IMG/VR virus record: IMGVR_UViG_3300028800_000006
Location: 38,928-102,927 of that record
Direction: 5' to 3' (one strand)
DNA: 64,000 nucleotides
From: a virus
Part shown: piece after piece, positions 51,532 through 59,539 of the stretch
How positions within the stretch are numbered: position 1 is the stretch's first letter
Layout: each line of letters begins with the position of its first letter
Notes under the pieces: model-generated
Seen by the model: only the letters and a program-made list of their open reading frames with translations
Databases searched by the model: none
What the model was told of the DNA's origin: nothing
Made by a program: the position numbers and the translations under genes

Positions 51532-52380
51532 CTACGCCGCCTCGTCCGAAGCCATGAGCATCGCGGTCGCGATCGACGCCTGCAGCCCCTCGACCCGCTC
51601 GCGGCACTTGAGCTGCGTCCCGAGCAACGCATCGTACTCGGCGATCTTGACCAGCAGCATGTCGCACGCCTCGCGCCGAGTCTTCAGCGCCCGGTCGCCC
51701 AGCGTGGTCAGCTCCTCCATGACGGCGTTCACAGCCGCGTCAGCCTCCTGCGTGATGGCGTCCGTGATGGCGCGGATGGCCTCGTCGTTTCGCATCGCCG
51801 GGATCTGGAAGACCGCATGGGCAGAGACGGACTCGATCGCGCTGGACACGCGGCGCCACAGATCGGCCTGCTTGCGGGGCACGAAGTAGATACCGCCCGT
51901 GTCCCGCAGTGGCACCGCCTGCAGCTTCTTGGCAAGCCTCACCATCCACGCCGAGATGTCTTGCGGCGCCAGCTCGCCCTGCTGCCGATCGAAGTTGGCG
52001 CGGATGCGCATGACGGTCGCCTCGTACTCGGTCGGCGACAGGGCCTCCCGCGTGAACGTCGGATTGGTGCCGTCGAAGCCGACCACGTACAGCAGGCTGT
52101 GTGAGATCGACTCGTTGGCGGCGCTCTCCGCAACGATGCCCCACGTCGACTCGGCCTTGAGCGGCCGGACCAGGATGCGGGGGGCTGCCTCCATCTTCAC
52201 GGCACGGCCGAGCGCGACAGCCCGGCCCGGGAGCCCCGGCAACATGGCGTCGTTGAGCTGGCGCTCGGCCCAGGCGGTCGCAAGGCGCGTGGCGTTGATC
52301 TGCCCGGCCAGCCTCCAGTAGGTGATGGTGCCGGCGGTCTGGGCGGATTCGGGAGTGACGATCAGGTTCTGAGTGTTCAT
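51532..52380 (-). CDS. Helical protein of the MoxR/VWA module, 282 aa
   Basis: N-terminal alpha/beta part (TITYWRLAGQINATRLATAW), then helical C-terminal region with coiled-coil character. No recognised domain. It is preceded by the GAAAGGAAAAACGCC leader, shared with the MoxR gene and others, so it is probably co-regulated with them. May be a substrate or adaptor of the ATPase. Confidence 0.55.
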   Translation of the reverse strand: MNTQNLIVTPESAQTAGTITYWRLAGQINATRLATAWAERQLNDAMLPGLPGRAVALGRAVKMEAAPRILVRPLKAESTWGIVAESAANESISHSLLYVVGFDGTNPTFTREALSPTEYEATVMRIRANFDRQQGELAPQDISAWMVRLAKKLQAVPLRDTGGIYFVPRKQADLWRRVSSAIESVSAHAVFQIPAMRNDEAIRAITDAITQEADAAVNAVMEELTTLGDRALKTRREACDMLLVKIAEYDALLGTQLKCRERVEGLQASIATAMLMASDEAA

Positions 52381-52398
52381 TGGCGTTTTTCCTTTCAG
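52381..52398 (-). promoter_or_regulatory. GAAAGGAAAAACGCC leader before 52380 (-)
   Basis: Ribosome-binding leader CTGAAAGGAAAAACGCCA directly in front of the start codon. The same sequence precedes five other genes. Confidence 0.8.
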
Positions 52399-52416
52399 TG
52401 GGTAGGTCAGTGCAAG

Positions 52417-52668
52417 TCAGCGGCCGAACGCCCGGCGGGGCGCCCAGCTCGGATCGAACTCTTTGAGAGCCGCGAGCGCAGCCTGCTCCTCCTGCTCGTA
52501 CTTGGTGAGGATGGCACCTCGCGTATGACCAGACTCGCCGAATGGCTGAGCGAGCGCCTTTGCGTCCATGCCGCGAAAGCTGGCACGGGCGCGAGTGGCG
52601 TTGTCGGCAGCGCGGCCGTAGTCGCCTTCGAGAGCTTCTATGATCCTGCGTTTCGTTTCGACGTTCAT
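52417..52668 (-). CDS. Small helical protein, 83 aa
   Basis: ATG 52668 with the GAAAGGAAAACGCCC leader. Charged helices (TKRRIIEALEGDYGRAADNA) and GESGHTRGAILTKYEQEEQA. No family recognised. Confidence 0.6.
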   Translation of the reverse strand: MNVETKRRIIEALEGDYGRAADNATRARASFRGMDAKALAQPFGESGHTRGAILTKYEQEEQAALAALKEFDPSWAPRRAFGR

Positions 52669-52685
52669 GGGCGTTTTCCTTTCAA
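52669..52685 (-). promoter_or_regulatory. GAAAGGAAAAACGCC leader variant before 52668 (-)
   Basis: TTGAAAGGAAAACGCCC, one A shorter than the main form. It overlaps the stop of the preceding gene. Confidence 0.7.
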
Positions 52686-53098
52686 GTGAGCAAGGCGTGT
52701 TCTGCAAGAATCGCCGCACGCAGCTTTCGGTCTTTCACCGCGGCGGCGAATTTTTCTGGTTGTGTTCTCCAGACGATGGACGCCCATTCGGGCATCCACA
52801 GGCTGCCGTTGATGCTGTGGATCTTCACACCAGCCACAGCGAGACGGGCCGCCAGCGTGTCACTGGTGACCAGCGTAAGCCCTCTCAGTTTCGCACGACG
52901 TGCACGGGTCTTGGGGTCGAGTCGCGTCTGCCCATTCCGCTCCACGATCGCGGGCCAATGCTCGTCCACCGCGGCACGGATCTTCCGCAACTGAGCGAGC
53001 ACGCGCTTCCTGCCGTTCCGCCGCGCGATCTTCCGCCCGGCCGTTTCCGGCAGGCGGTTGATCTCGCGTTCGAGCTGCTGGATGAGCTTGGCGATCAC
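52682..53098 (-). CDS. Basic hypothetical protein, 138 aa
   Basis: GTG 53098 overlaps the HNH gene stop. A helical N-terminal part (LIQQLEREINRLPETAGRKI) is followed by a small alpha/beta domain (LRGLTLVTSDTLAARLAVAG). No family recognised. Confidence 0.55.
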   Translation of the reverse strand: MIAKLIQQLEREINRLPETAGRKIARRNGRKRVLAQLRKIRAAVDEHWPAIVERNGQTRLDPKTRARRAKLRGLTLVTSDTLAARLAVAGVKIHSINGSLWMPEWASIVWRTQPEKFAAAVKDRKLRAAILAEHALLT

Positions 53099-53799
53099 GG
53101 CGTGCTGCCTTCCCTGTGGGCCTTGTACGTCTGCCGAACAGTTCCGCGACCGCGCGCGAATTTTCCATCTGCGCCAAGCCTGTGCGGTGCAGGCACAGGT
53201 GTCCGAAGCGCCACGCCTACAGGCCAGCCCAGCCGCAGACGAAGCTTCAGCGCACCGTACGATATTCCAGACTCTTCGGCCCACGCAGCAAGAGACTGCG
53301 TCTTTCGCTTGTACGTGATGAGCCGGTTGTTCCTCCTGTTCCGGCCTTGCACCTTGTACGTTGCCCAACAGCAGTTCCCTGGCCGATATCCTTCGCCGTT
53401 TCGCACCCGCTCGACCGTGTAGCGCCGGCCGTCAACAGGCATCGGCCCCATGTCAGTCAGAAACTTCGCGAACGACTGCCACCGGCGACACACGGTTATC
53501 CCTCGCTGCCTGTACCCGTACTGCAGGTTTCTGCAGCGTGCCCGCATCGCCAGCCACGACCGATACTCCCGCGTTTGGCTGTGGTCAGCCGCCGCTCCGT
53601 GTCGGCGCCAGTAGCGCCTGTACTTGCAGCCGGTCCCACACGTTCTGAGGTGCCCAAACCGAAGCTCAGGCCCTGTCGCTGTGCGCTCCATTCCGCAGTC
53701 GCAACGGACGTTCCACAGTGCCTTCCTGCTGATGTCAGCCAAGTGCAGCACGGTCAGGTTGCCGAATCGCTGACCTGTTATGTCGACAACAGCGCCCAC
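53095..53799 (-). CDS. HNH/AP2-like phage endonuclease family protein
   Basis: 234 aa. Pattern well known from phages: GQRFGNLTVLHLAD, then WNVRCDCG (zinc/structural Cys), YRSWLAMRARC, RGITVCRRWQSF, RRYTVERVRNGEGYRPGNC and CCWATYKVQGRNRRNN. A C-terminal helix-turn-helix (SLAAWAEESGISYGALKLRL) resembles NUMOD-type DNA-binding tails. It is probably a free-standing homing endonuclease; some of the classical catalytic residues are not evident, so activity is uncertain. Confidence 0.75.
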   Translation of the reverse strand: MGAVVDITGQRFGNLTVLHLADISRKALWNVRCDCGMERTATGPELRFGHLRTCGTGCKYRRYWRRHGAAADHSQTREYRSWLAMRARCRNLQYGYRQRGITVCRRWQSFAKFLTDMGPMPVDGRRYTVERVRNGEGYRPGNCCWATYKVQGRNRRNNRLITYKRKTQSLAAWAEESGISYGALKLRLRLGWPVGVALRTPVPAPHRLGADGKFARGRGTVRQTYKAHREGSTP

Positions 53800-53802
53800 C
53801 TG

Positions 53803-55056
53803 CTACTCTCCGTCAAGATCGACACGAACGGTCTCACCGTACGGAGCATCGAACGGGCTGCTGCCGCAGATGCACCAGATCACGCTGTACGGAGGCTCTT
53901 CCTGTGGGTACCCTCCGCCGATCTCACCATCCGTCAGCGCGATCACCACCTCGGGCGTGGGCTTGCGCGCCGTCAGTGCGTCGAATCCAGGCGTCAAGAT
54001 CGTGCCACCACCCCCCTTGTACAGCTCTGCTGCATCTGCGAGAGACGCACACTCCTTGATGCCCTGCAGAGCGGCATCAACGGTACAGACCGTCACCGCC
54101 GCGCCAACTGCAGCCAGAATCCCCTGCAGCTCAGCCGTCGCACTACGGATACGCTCCCCCATCATCGACCCGGACAGATCCAACAGCACGCCGACCCGCG
54201 GCACGGCCGTGTGCTGTCCCGGCATGACCGGACGGCCGGGCCCGTACCCCACACCAGCTTGCCGACGCGACCGGCGCAGGAACGTGGTGTGCCCGACACC
54301 CGGTCGGTAGGCGATGGCGTCACGTACGAGCTGCCCGAGCCGCGTGCGCCAGTCCACCTTCGGCGGCACCAGCACCGTATCCGCCCACACCTCCAGGGAG
54401 CCCGGAACCGTGCCAGGATGCTTGCTGGCGTGCTCATGGACGGCCTGTGCGGTCTCCTTACGCAGCCGCTCCAGTTGCGCCTCCGAGCGTCCCTCCCCAC
54501 TTCCCTTGCCGGTTTTCTCCCCCGGCAGCGGATTGTGTGCACAGCCGCCGCACATCGGTCGCGGCATCTTCTTCGCGTTCTTCAGCAGTCGCCGGTAGCG
54601 CTCCTCCCAGATCAGGCCCGGCGGCTGCTGCAGTGTGGACGAGTAGATCCCGTCCTTGCCGATGTTCGGGTGCGTCTTCTCGAACGCCTTCTTCAGGTCG
54701 TCGTTGATGCATGCGTCCTGCGCCCGGTTGATGATCTCGTCATGCTCCCGTGGCGCTTGGATGGCCTCGGCACGGTCGTGATGATTGAGCAGCAGGTGCA
54801 TCGCCTCGTGCACGAGCGTGAAGGCCAGCTCGTCCACTGACTGCCGCGCCACGTAGTCGGCCGACCAGTACAGGATGCCGTCCTTCGTGACACCCATCGT
54901 TGCCCGCCCCGGGCCGAGCGCGGCTTCCATCGCCTCGGGCATCTGCCGGCGCAGCAGCCCACGCAGGATGGCTCCGCAGTAGGGGGCGAATCCGCTCCGG
55001 GCATCCGTGGCCCGGAGCATGGCCGCCGCCAGTAGTTGGTTGGGTGAGAGCGCCAC
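53803..55056 (-). CDS. VWA-like metallopeptidase (DUF2201-type)
   Basis: 417 aa from GTG 55056, 2 nt after the MoxR stop. The N-terminal metallopeptidase-like domain has HEAMH at 83-87 (HExxH zinc motif), followed by a Cys-rich stretch (MCGGCAHN). The C-terminal VWA domain has the MIDAS motif DLSGS at 293-297 with later Thr/Asp positions. This pairing with a MoxR ATPase is the classical MoxR-VWA chaperone couple, which remodels or matures target proteins. Confidence 0.8.
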   Translation of the reverse strand: MALSPNQLLAAAMLRATDARSGFAPYCGAILRGLLRRQMPEAMEAALGPGRATMGVTKDGILYWSADYVARQSVDELAFTLVHEAMHLLLNHHDRAEAIQAPREHDEIINRAQDACINDDLKKAFEKTHPNIGKDGIYSSTLQQPPGLIWEERYRRLLKNAKKMPRPMCGGCAHNPLPGEKTGKGSGEGRSEAQLERLRKETAQAVHEHASKHPGTVPGSLEVWADTVLVPPKVDWRTRLGQLVRDAIAYRPGVGHTTFLRRSRRQAGVGYGPGRPVMPGQHTAVPRVGVLLDLSGSMMGERIRSATAELQGILAAVGAAVTVCTVDAALQGIKECASLADAAELYKGGGGTILTPGFDALTARKPTPEVVIALTDGEIGGGYPQEEPPYSVIWCICGSSPFDAPYGETVRVDLDGE

Positions 55057-55058
55057 GA

Positions 55059-56231
55059 CTACTTCCCGATCCCCGCCGCGGTCAGCATCGGCAGCAGCTC
55101 GCCCATGATCCGCTTGTAGTCGGCGTCCTTCTGCATCTGCAGGCCCGCCTGCAGCGCGGCCCGCGCCGGGGACACCACGTAGTCCGGCACGTCCTTCGAG
55201 ATGCGTCCCACGAGCCTCCAGAACTCCAGGCCGCGCTGCTCGCGCCTCACGGCCTTCTTCGGGATCACCAGCGCTGAGCAGGCACCCAGGACAGCCAGCG
55301 TGCGGTCGGGCCGGCGCTCGTCGTGAGCGAACTTGATGTTGCCATCCAGGATATCGGCCGGGCTCGGCAGATCGGCGTTCTCTGTCCACGTGCGGAACTC
55401 GGAGACCCAGCCGCGCCCTACGAAGCCAGAGAGCAGCGTGTCCGTGTCGGACTCGGACAGGCCATGCACGGTAGCGGAGGCCAGCGCCGTGCACGCGTAG
55501 GTGACAGTCCGGTGAGACGGCCAGGCGCGCTCACCCCCGCCGCGAGCCGGGCGCTTGTACAGCAGCTCGGGGCGCCGCACGATGAACCCGGACACGAGCC
55601 CGCGAGCGCTCGCCTCCGCGTTCGGCCACATCTCCGCGACCCGCGCTTCGAGATCGGCCGCAGTGATGTGGTCGGCCTGGGCCGGGGAGAAGCCTCCCAG
55701 CAACGCGCTGGCCCAGTCCCCGGGCTCCAGGCCGCTCATGTCATAGTGCCCAAAGCGGTTCGCCAGAGCCGGCGCCAGGTCCCAGCCGCCCGCGGCATCA
55801 CGCACCTCGTTGGCCGCGCCGATCACGCGCACGCCTTTCGGCATGGTGTACGAGCCGAGCGTGCGGAGCTGGACCAGCCCGAGCAGCGGCGCCTGGATGG
55901 CCGGGGGGGCGGTGTTCAGCTCGTCCACGAACAGCAGGCCACGTCCTGCAGCGGCAAAGTGCTGGACGACATCGGCTGGGGGCGGGTAGTGCAGGTAGCC
56001 GTCAGAGCCCGGCACGGGTACCACGCCAAATCTTGCTTCGCCTTGTTCTGCGGGCGACATGCGCATGAAAGGCAGCCCCAGCATCTTCGCCAGAGACGCG
56101 ATCATGGAGGTCTTGCCGGTTCCTGGGCTTCCCCAGACAAGCCCCGGCAGGCCATAGTGCCCCTCTGGGGAAATGCAGAACAGGAGGGCGCGGAGAATGG
56201 CGTGGTTGATTTCGTTCGGTGCGTTGGACAT
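55059..56231 (-). CDS. MoxR-family AAA+ ATPase
   Basis: 390 aa. Walker A GSPGTGKT at 34-41, Walker B LLFVDE at 99-104, sensor-1 region with VIGAANEV, and an arginine-finger-like ANRF. It belongs to the MoxR group, which acts with VWA proteins such as the one encoded next to it. Phage genomes rarely carry this pair; it may mature virion proteins or reprogram a host complex. GAAAGGAAAAACGCC leader in front of ATG 56231. Confidence 0.85.
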   Translation of the reverse strand: MSNAPNEINHAILRALLFCISPEGHYGLPGLVWGSPGTGKTSMIASLAKMLGLPFMRMSPAEQGEARFGVVPVPGSDGYLHYPPPADVVQHFAAAGRGLLFVDELNTAPPAIQAPLLGLVQLRTLGSYTMPKGVRVIGAANEVRDAAGGWDLAPALANRFGHYDMSGLEPGDWASALLGGFSPAQADHITAADLEARVAEMWPNAEASARGLVSGFIVRRPELLYKRPARGGGERAWPSHRTVTYACTALASATVHGLSESDTDTLLSGFVGRGWVSEFRTWTENADLPSPADILDGNIKFAHDERRPDRTLAVLGACSALVIPKKAVRREQRGLEFWRLVGRISKDVPDYVVSPARAALQAGLQMQKDADYKRIMGELLPMLTAAGIGK

Positions 56232-56249
56232 TGGCGTTTTTCCTTTCAG
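56232..56249 (-). promoter_or_regulatory. GAAAGGAAAAACGCC leader before 56231 (-)
   Basis: CTGAAAGGAAAAACGCCA just before the MoxR start; identical to the leader at 52381. Confidence 0.85.
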
Positions 56250-56274
56250 GAGTCGGTGCGGGTGGTGGGCGTTA

Positions 56275-56529
56275 CTACCGGGCGGCCTTCGAGCGGGAAC
56301 GCAGCTCTGAGAGCAGCTGCGCGTGCGTCTTGCCGCAGAAGCGGGTGTTGCCGATGTGCGAGTCGAGCAGCGCCTTCTTACGCGGGTCCTGGATGGCGTC
56401 GTAGATCATCCCTGCGAACATGCCGCACTGCCCGGCCATCACGCGGTCCTCCACCAGCGCGCCGTCCTGATTGAGTACCGCTACAGTGACGTGGGGCTGT
56501 GAATCGCAAAACTCATCGGTAAGTATCAT
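56275..56529 (-). CDS. Small hypothetical protein, 84 aa
   Basis: ATG 56529. Alpha/beta with strands PHVTVAVLNQDGALVEDRV and a helix with two Cys; ends basic (SELRSRSKAAR). Leader of the conserved type. First gene of the MoxR/VWA operon. No family recognised. Confidence 0.55.
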   Translation of the reverse strand: MILTDEFCDSQPHVTVAVLNQDGALVEDRVMAGQCGMFAGMIYDAIQDPRKKALLDSHIGNTRFCGKTHAQLLSELRSRSKAAR

Positions 56530-56546
56530 GGCGTTTTCCCTTTCTG
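56530..56546 (-). promoter_or_regulatory. GAAAGGAAAAACGCC leader variant before 56529 (-)
   Basis: CAGAAAGGGAAAACGCC (G in place of one A). Confidence 0.75.
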
Positions 56547-56580
56547 ACCCAGCCCTCGATGCGAACCGCGTGCCAGCCGA

Positions 56581-56609
56581 AATAGACTGCATTCTCACAA
56601 GAAGTTCAA
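56581..56609 (-). promoter_or_regulatory. Candidate promoter for the MoxR/VWA operon
   Basis: Minus strand: TTGAAC (56604-56609), 17-nt spacer, TCTATT (56581-56586), about 50 nt before ATG 56529. Confidence 0.4.
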
Positions 56610-56711
56610 TCGCGCAGTGTTCCAAAAGTGCCGATTCGCTACAGCCAGATTGTCACAGGTGTGGCAAGAATGCAACTCGTGCACACTCACATGGTGCGGA
56701 ATGGCGCGAAG

Positions 56712-56740
56712 TTCACATCGGCATGGAAATTGGATAGAAT
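56712..56740 (+). promoter_or_regulatory. Candidate promoter for the 56765 operon
   Basis: TTCACA (56712-56717), 17-nt spacer, TAGAAT (56735-56740). Predicted RNA would start at about the GAAAGGAAAAACGCC leader. Confidence 0.55.
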
Positions 56741-56746
56741 CGGCGC

Positions 56747-56764
56747 GAAAGGAAAAACGCCACC
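56747..56764 (+). promoter_or_regulatory. GAAAGGAAAAACGCC leader before 56765
   Basis: GAAAGGAAAAACGCCACC in front of ATG 56765. Same leader type as on the minus strand 200 nt away, so the two divergent operons share their ribosome-binding leader. Confidence 0.85.
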
Positions 56765-56986
56765 ATGCGCCGCACCACGCTCTTCGCTGCTTTCCACGAA
56801 GGCAAGCCCACACCCTGCTACAGCTTCACCCGGCGCGTAGCCCAGCGCAGCCTCGACGCCCGCGTAGCCAACGGCGCGGCCTTCCCGCGCGAGCAGATCC
56901 AGCAAGTCACCATCACGTTCTACATCACGCAACTGAAGCGGCACGGGATCGGGGTGCCTGATGCCTTGCTGCCCTGGACTAGTTGA
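56765..56986 (+). CDS. Small basic protein, 73 aa
   Basis: First gene of the plus operon. Alpha/beta with strand TITFYITQL and several Arg/His. No family recognised. Confidence 0.55.
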   Translation: MRRTTLFAAFHEGKPTPCYSFTRRVAQRSLDARVANGAAFPREQIQQVTITFYITQLKRHGIGVPDALLPWTS

Positions 56987-56999
56987 CCCGCACCGACTC

Positions 57000-57015
57000 G
57001 AAAGGAAAAACGCCA
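57000..57015 (+). promoter_or_regulatory. GAAAGGAAAAACGCC leader before 57016
   Basis: GAAAGGAAAAACGCCA directly in front of ATG 57016. Sets this start against in-frame upstream codons. Confidence 0.85.
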
Positions 57016-57183
57016 ATGCCCAAAACAGCCACACGAGAAACGACCGCTCCACACGATCTCCGCGAGATCATCACGGAGGCGGCCCTTCACCTGATGGACA
57101 CCCAGCCTGAGCTGAAGACTCTGCAAGATGCGCTCGAAGTCGTCCGTGCCCAGCTCGGCGTCCGTGGAGAGGATCTGTCATGA
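57016..57183 (+). CDS. Small helical protein, 55 aa
   Basis: ATG 57016 fixed by the conserved leader. Two helices (LREIITEAALHLMDTQ and LKTLQDALEVVRAQLG). ATGA overlap with the next gene. No family recognised. Confidence 0.6.
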   Translation: MPKTATRETTAPHDLREIITEAALHLMDTQPELKTLQDALEVVRAQLGVRGEDLS

Positions 57184-57371
57184 GCACCCCAGACAAACCA
57201 GAACGTCAGATGGACTGGGCCGACCACTGCCGCTCGCTCGGCCCTGGCCTGCGCTACGAAGACCATGCTAACGATCCGAACCGAGATCCGTGGCCGCCCA
57301 GCAAGATCGGCCACACGGTGAAGCAGGCGGTCACGCGCGTCACGGCGTGGTGGCGGAAGGTGCGGTCGTGA
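57180..57371 (+). CDS. Small hypothetical protein, 63 aa
   Basis: Polar, with a basic C-terminal helix (TVKQAVTRVTAWWRKV). ATGA and GTGA overlaps at its ends. Confidence 0.55.
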   Translation: MSTPDKPERQMDWADHCRSLGPGLRYEDHANDPNRDPWPPSKIGHTVKQAVTRVTAWWRKVRS

Positions 57372-57589
57372 GCGTCACCCACCACTGCCTCCACTGTGCG
57401 AAGCCGATTCCGGCCAACGCAGCCACAGTGTGCGCCTGCCCGAGCACGCCCGGCGTCCACATCGTCTGCGCCAGTTGCCTGGAGCGCGGGCCGTCCATCG
57501 CCAGCCCGCTCAATCGAGAGCGCCTCCGCCACACCGCGCGGACGCGTGGAGCGGAGCTGATCCAGCAGGCCGCCCGGGGGAACGCGTGA
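57368..57589 (+). CDS. Small zinc-binding protein, 73 aa
   Basis: GTG 57368. CLHC near residue 7-10, CAC near 22-24 and CASC near 35-38 form a compact zinc finger. Then a basic helix (RERLRHTARTRGAEL). DNA or protein binding likely. Confidence 0.6.
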   Translation: MSVTHHCLHCAKPIPANAATVCACPSTPGVHIVCASCLERGPSIASPLNRERLRHTARTRGAELIQQAARGNA

Positions 57590-57972
57590 TGTCGATGTCG
57601 CGCGACTGGACCAGCTCCAACCAATCCGTTCGAGACACCCCGCAGGACGTAACAGCGACAGCGCTGTTGCTCGGAGGCGCCATCAACAAGCACCCGCTGC
57701 TGGTCCTTCGGGCCCTTCGGCAGTGCTTGCGCCGCTGGGTGGACATGTTCGGGTTCATTCCACTGAACCCGACGCTGATCTTCCTCCTGAAGCACGTCTA
57801 CCAGACGCCGATGATGCATGCCTTAGCGCCGGACCCAGCTGCTGCCAAGACTGGGCCCTCGATCGATCTCGTTGCGCTTGCTGCCGAGCTGCAGGCCTTG
57901 CCTCCATTCGTCTCGGTCGAGCACTACAGGTTGGGTGAGGCCGATCACCCACCACAGGAGAAGGCACCGTGA
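57589..57972 (+). CDS. INKHPLL-family protein, copy 1, 127 aa
   Basis: TGATG overlap with the previous gene. AINKHPLLVLRALRQCLRRW followed by a helical hydrophobic stretch and a C-terminal helix (LVALAAELQALPPFVSVE). The next gene has the same plan, so the two are a tandem duplication. Function unknown. Confidence 0.65.
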   Translation: MSMSRDWTSSNQSVRDTPQDVTATALLLGGAINKHPLLVLRALRQCLRRWVDMFGFIPLNPTLIFLLKHVYQTPMMHALAPDPAAAKTGPSIDLVALAAELQALPPFVSVEHYRLGEADHPPQEKAP

Positions 57973-58277
57973 AGCGCGATTGGACACGCGATCGGGTGCA
58001 CGCGACCTCCGTGCGCCTGAGCAGCGTCATCAACAAGCATCCGCTTCTCGTGATCAGGGCGCTGCATCTGATGCTCATGCAGATGAGTAGCGGCTGGAGT
58101 GTGCGCACCAGCTGCTGGGTGTATATGGCGCTGATTGCATACATTCTTCCTGCAACCAAAGCAGGAGCGCGGCTAGTGGGGACGGATGCACGACTGCATG
58201 CGATGGCTGCCGCGCTTCGCACACTGCCGCCGTTCGAGATGCCCCCAGAGTGGGAGAATCGGTGCCACCATGCGTGA
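57969..58277 (+). CDS. INKHPLL-family protein, copy 2, 102 aa
   Basis: GTG 57969 overlaps the previous stop. VINKHPLLVIRALHLMLMQM aligns with copy 1, as does the end (LHAMAAALRTLPPFEMPPE). Diverged outside these segments. Confidence 0.65.
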   Translation: MKRDWTRDRVHATSVRLSSVINKHPLLVIRALHLMLMQMSSGWSVRTSCWVYMALIAYILPATKAGARLVGTDARLHAMAAALRTLPPFEMPPEWENRCHHA

Positions 58278-58371
58278 CTGGCTCATCGTCATCGGCGCCT
58301 TCATCGTGGTCGGCCTGGTCGAGCCCGCGGCCGATCTGATGGCCAAGGTGATCACGTGGGTCATCGGGTAA
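58270..58371 (+). CDS. Tiny membrane protein, 33 aa
   Basis: ATG overlaps the stop of the previous gene. Nearly the whole product is one hydrophobic helix (WLIVIGAFIVVGLVEPAAD). Reading frame kept with no stops, and tight overlap supports translation. Holin-like size only. Confidence 0.5.
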   Translation: MRDWLIVIGAFIVVGLVEPAADLMAKVITWVIG

Positions 58372-58415
58372 GGCGCCCACCCAGGCCCTTCTTGGTCGAA
58401 TCGTCGCCAGCGCCG

Positions 58416-58748
58416 ATGCGTTTCCAGAAGCGCCTGCGTGGCGTGAAGCTCGCGACCGTCAGCCCAAGTGATGGCGGCGGGCGTGTCGCGCACAACTTCG
58501 ACGTGCAGTACGACGTCCACCTCGTCAAAGGCCGCCATCTGATCTGTGCCTGCGGCGGCGAGGCGACCTTCCGGCCTCACCTGGCGACCCCTGGCGTGCT
58601 GGGAGCACACTGCAAGCACATCACGGCAGTCTACGGCGGCGATGTGGTCGAATCTGGTATGCACCAACCGCAGCGCGTCTCCTTCACCCCGCGGGGTCAC
58701 GAGCTGTTCGACAGCATCTGGGCAGCGAACCTGCTCACAAAAGAGTAA
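58416..58748 (+). CDS. SWIM-type zinc-finger-like protein, 110 aa
   Basis: HLICACGGEATFRPH and GAHCKHITAVYGG give the C-x-C...C-x-H pattern of SWIM zinc fingers (DNA or protein binding). The C-terminal end GHELFDSIWAANLLTKE loosely resembles the WIxGHH tail. ATG 58416 chosen; GTG 58356 is an upstream alternative. Confidence 0.6.
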   Translation: MRFQKRLRGVKLATVSPSDGGGRVAHNFDVQYDVHLVKGRHLICACGGEATFRPHLATPGVLGAHCKHITAVYGGDVVESGMHQPQRVSFTPRGHELFDSIWAANLLTKE

Positions 58749-58751
58749 GGA

Positions 58752-59312
<561 letters not shown>

Positions 59313-59347
59313 AGCTCCAGTGCCGTCCCGCCGATCCTCCTCGCCAC

Positions 59348-59539
59348 ATGATGTGTACTGCCGGCCACATTGACCTGAAAGCTGACCTCGCCGCCCTCCG
59401 CCACGACACCGTGCTCGTGGCGCCCGAGTGTGACGAAAACGGCACACTGCTGTGGTACCTGCGCAACTGCCTCCGCTGCGGCTCGACCATTTGCATCGAT
59501 CCCGCTACGGAAGCCGAGTTGACACACGACACCACTTGA
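59348..59539 (+). CDS. Small Cys-containing protein, 63 aa
   Basis: NCLRCGSTICID (about 40-51) looks like part of a zinc ribbon; other Cys near residues 3 and 28. TGATG overlap with the next gene. No family recognised. Confidence 0.55.
   Translation: MMCTAGHIDLKADLAALRHDTVLVAPECDENGTLLWYLRNCLRCGSTICIDPATEAELTHDTT

Noticed and set aside
53116-54840. 574-codon plus-strand frame
   Set aside because: Antisense to the HNH-like and VWA genes, which have clear motifs; its own product is Arg/Pro-rich with no features.
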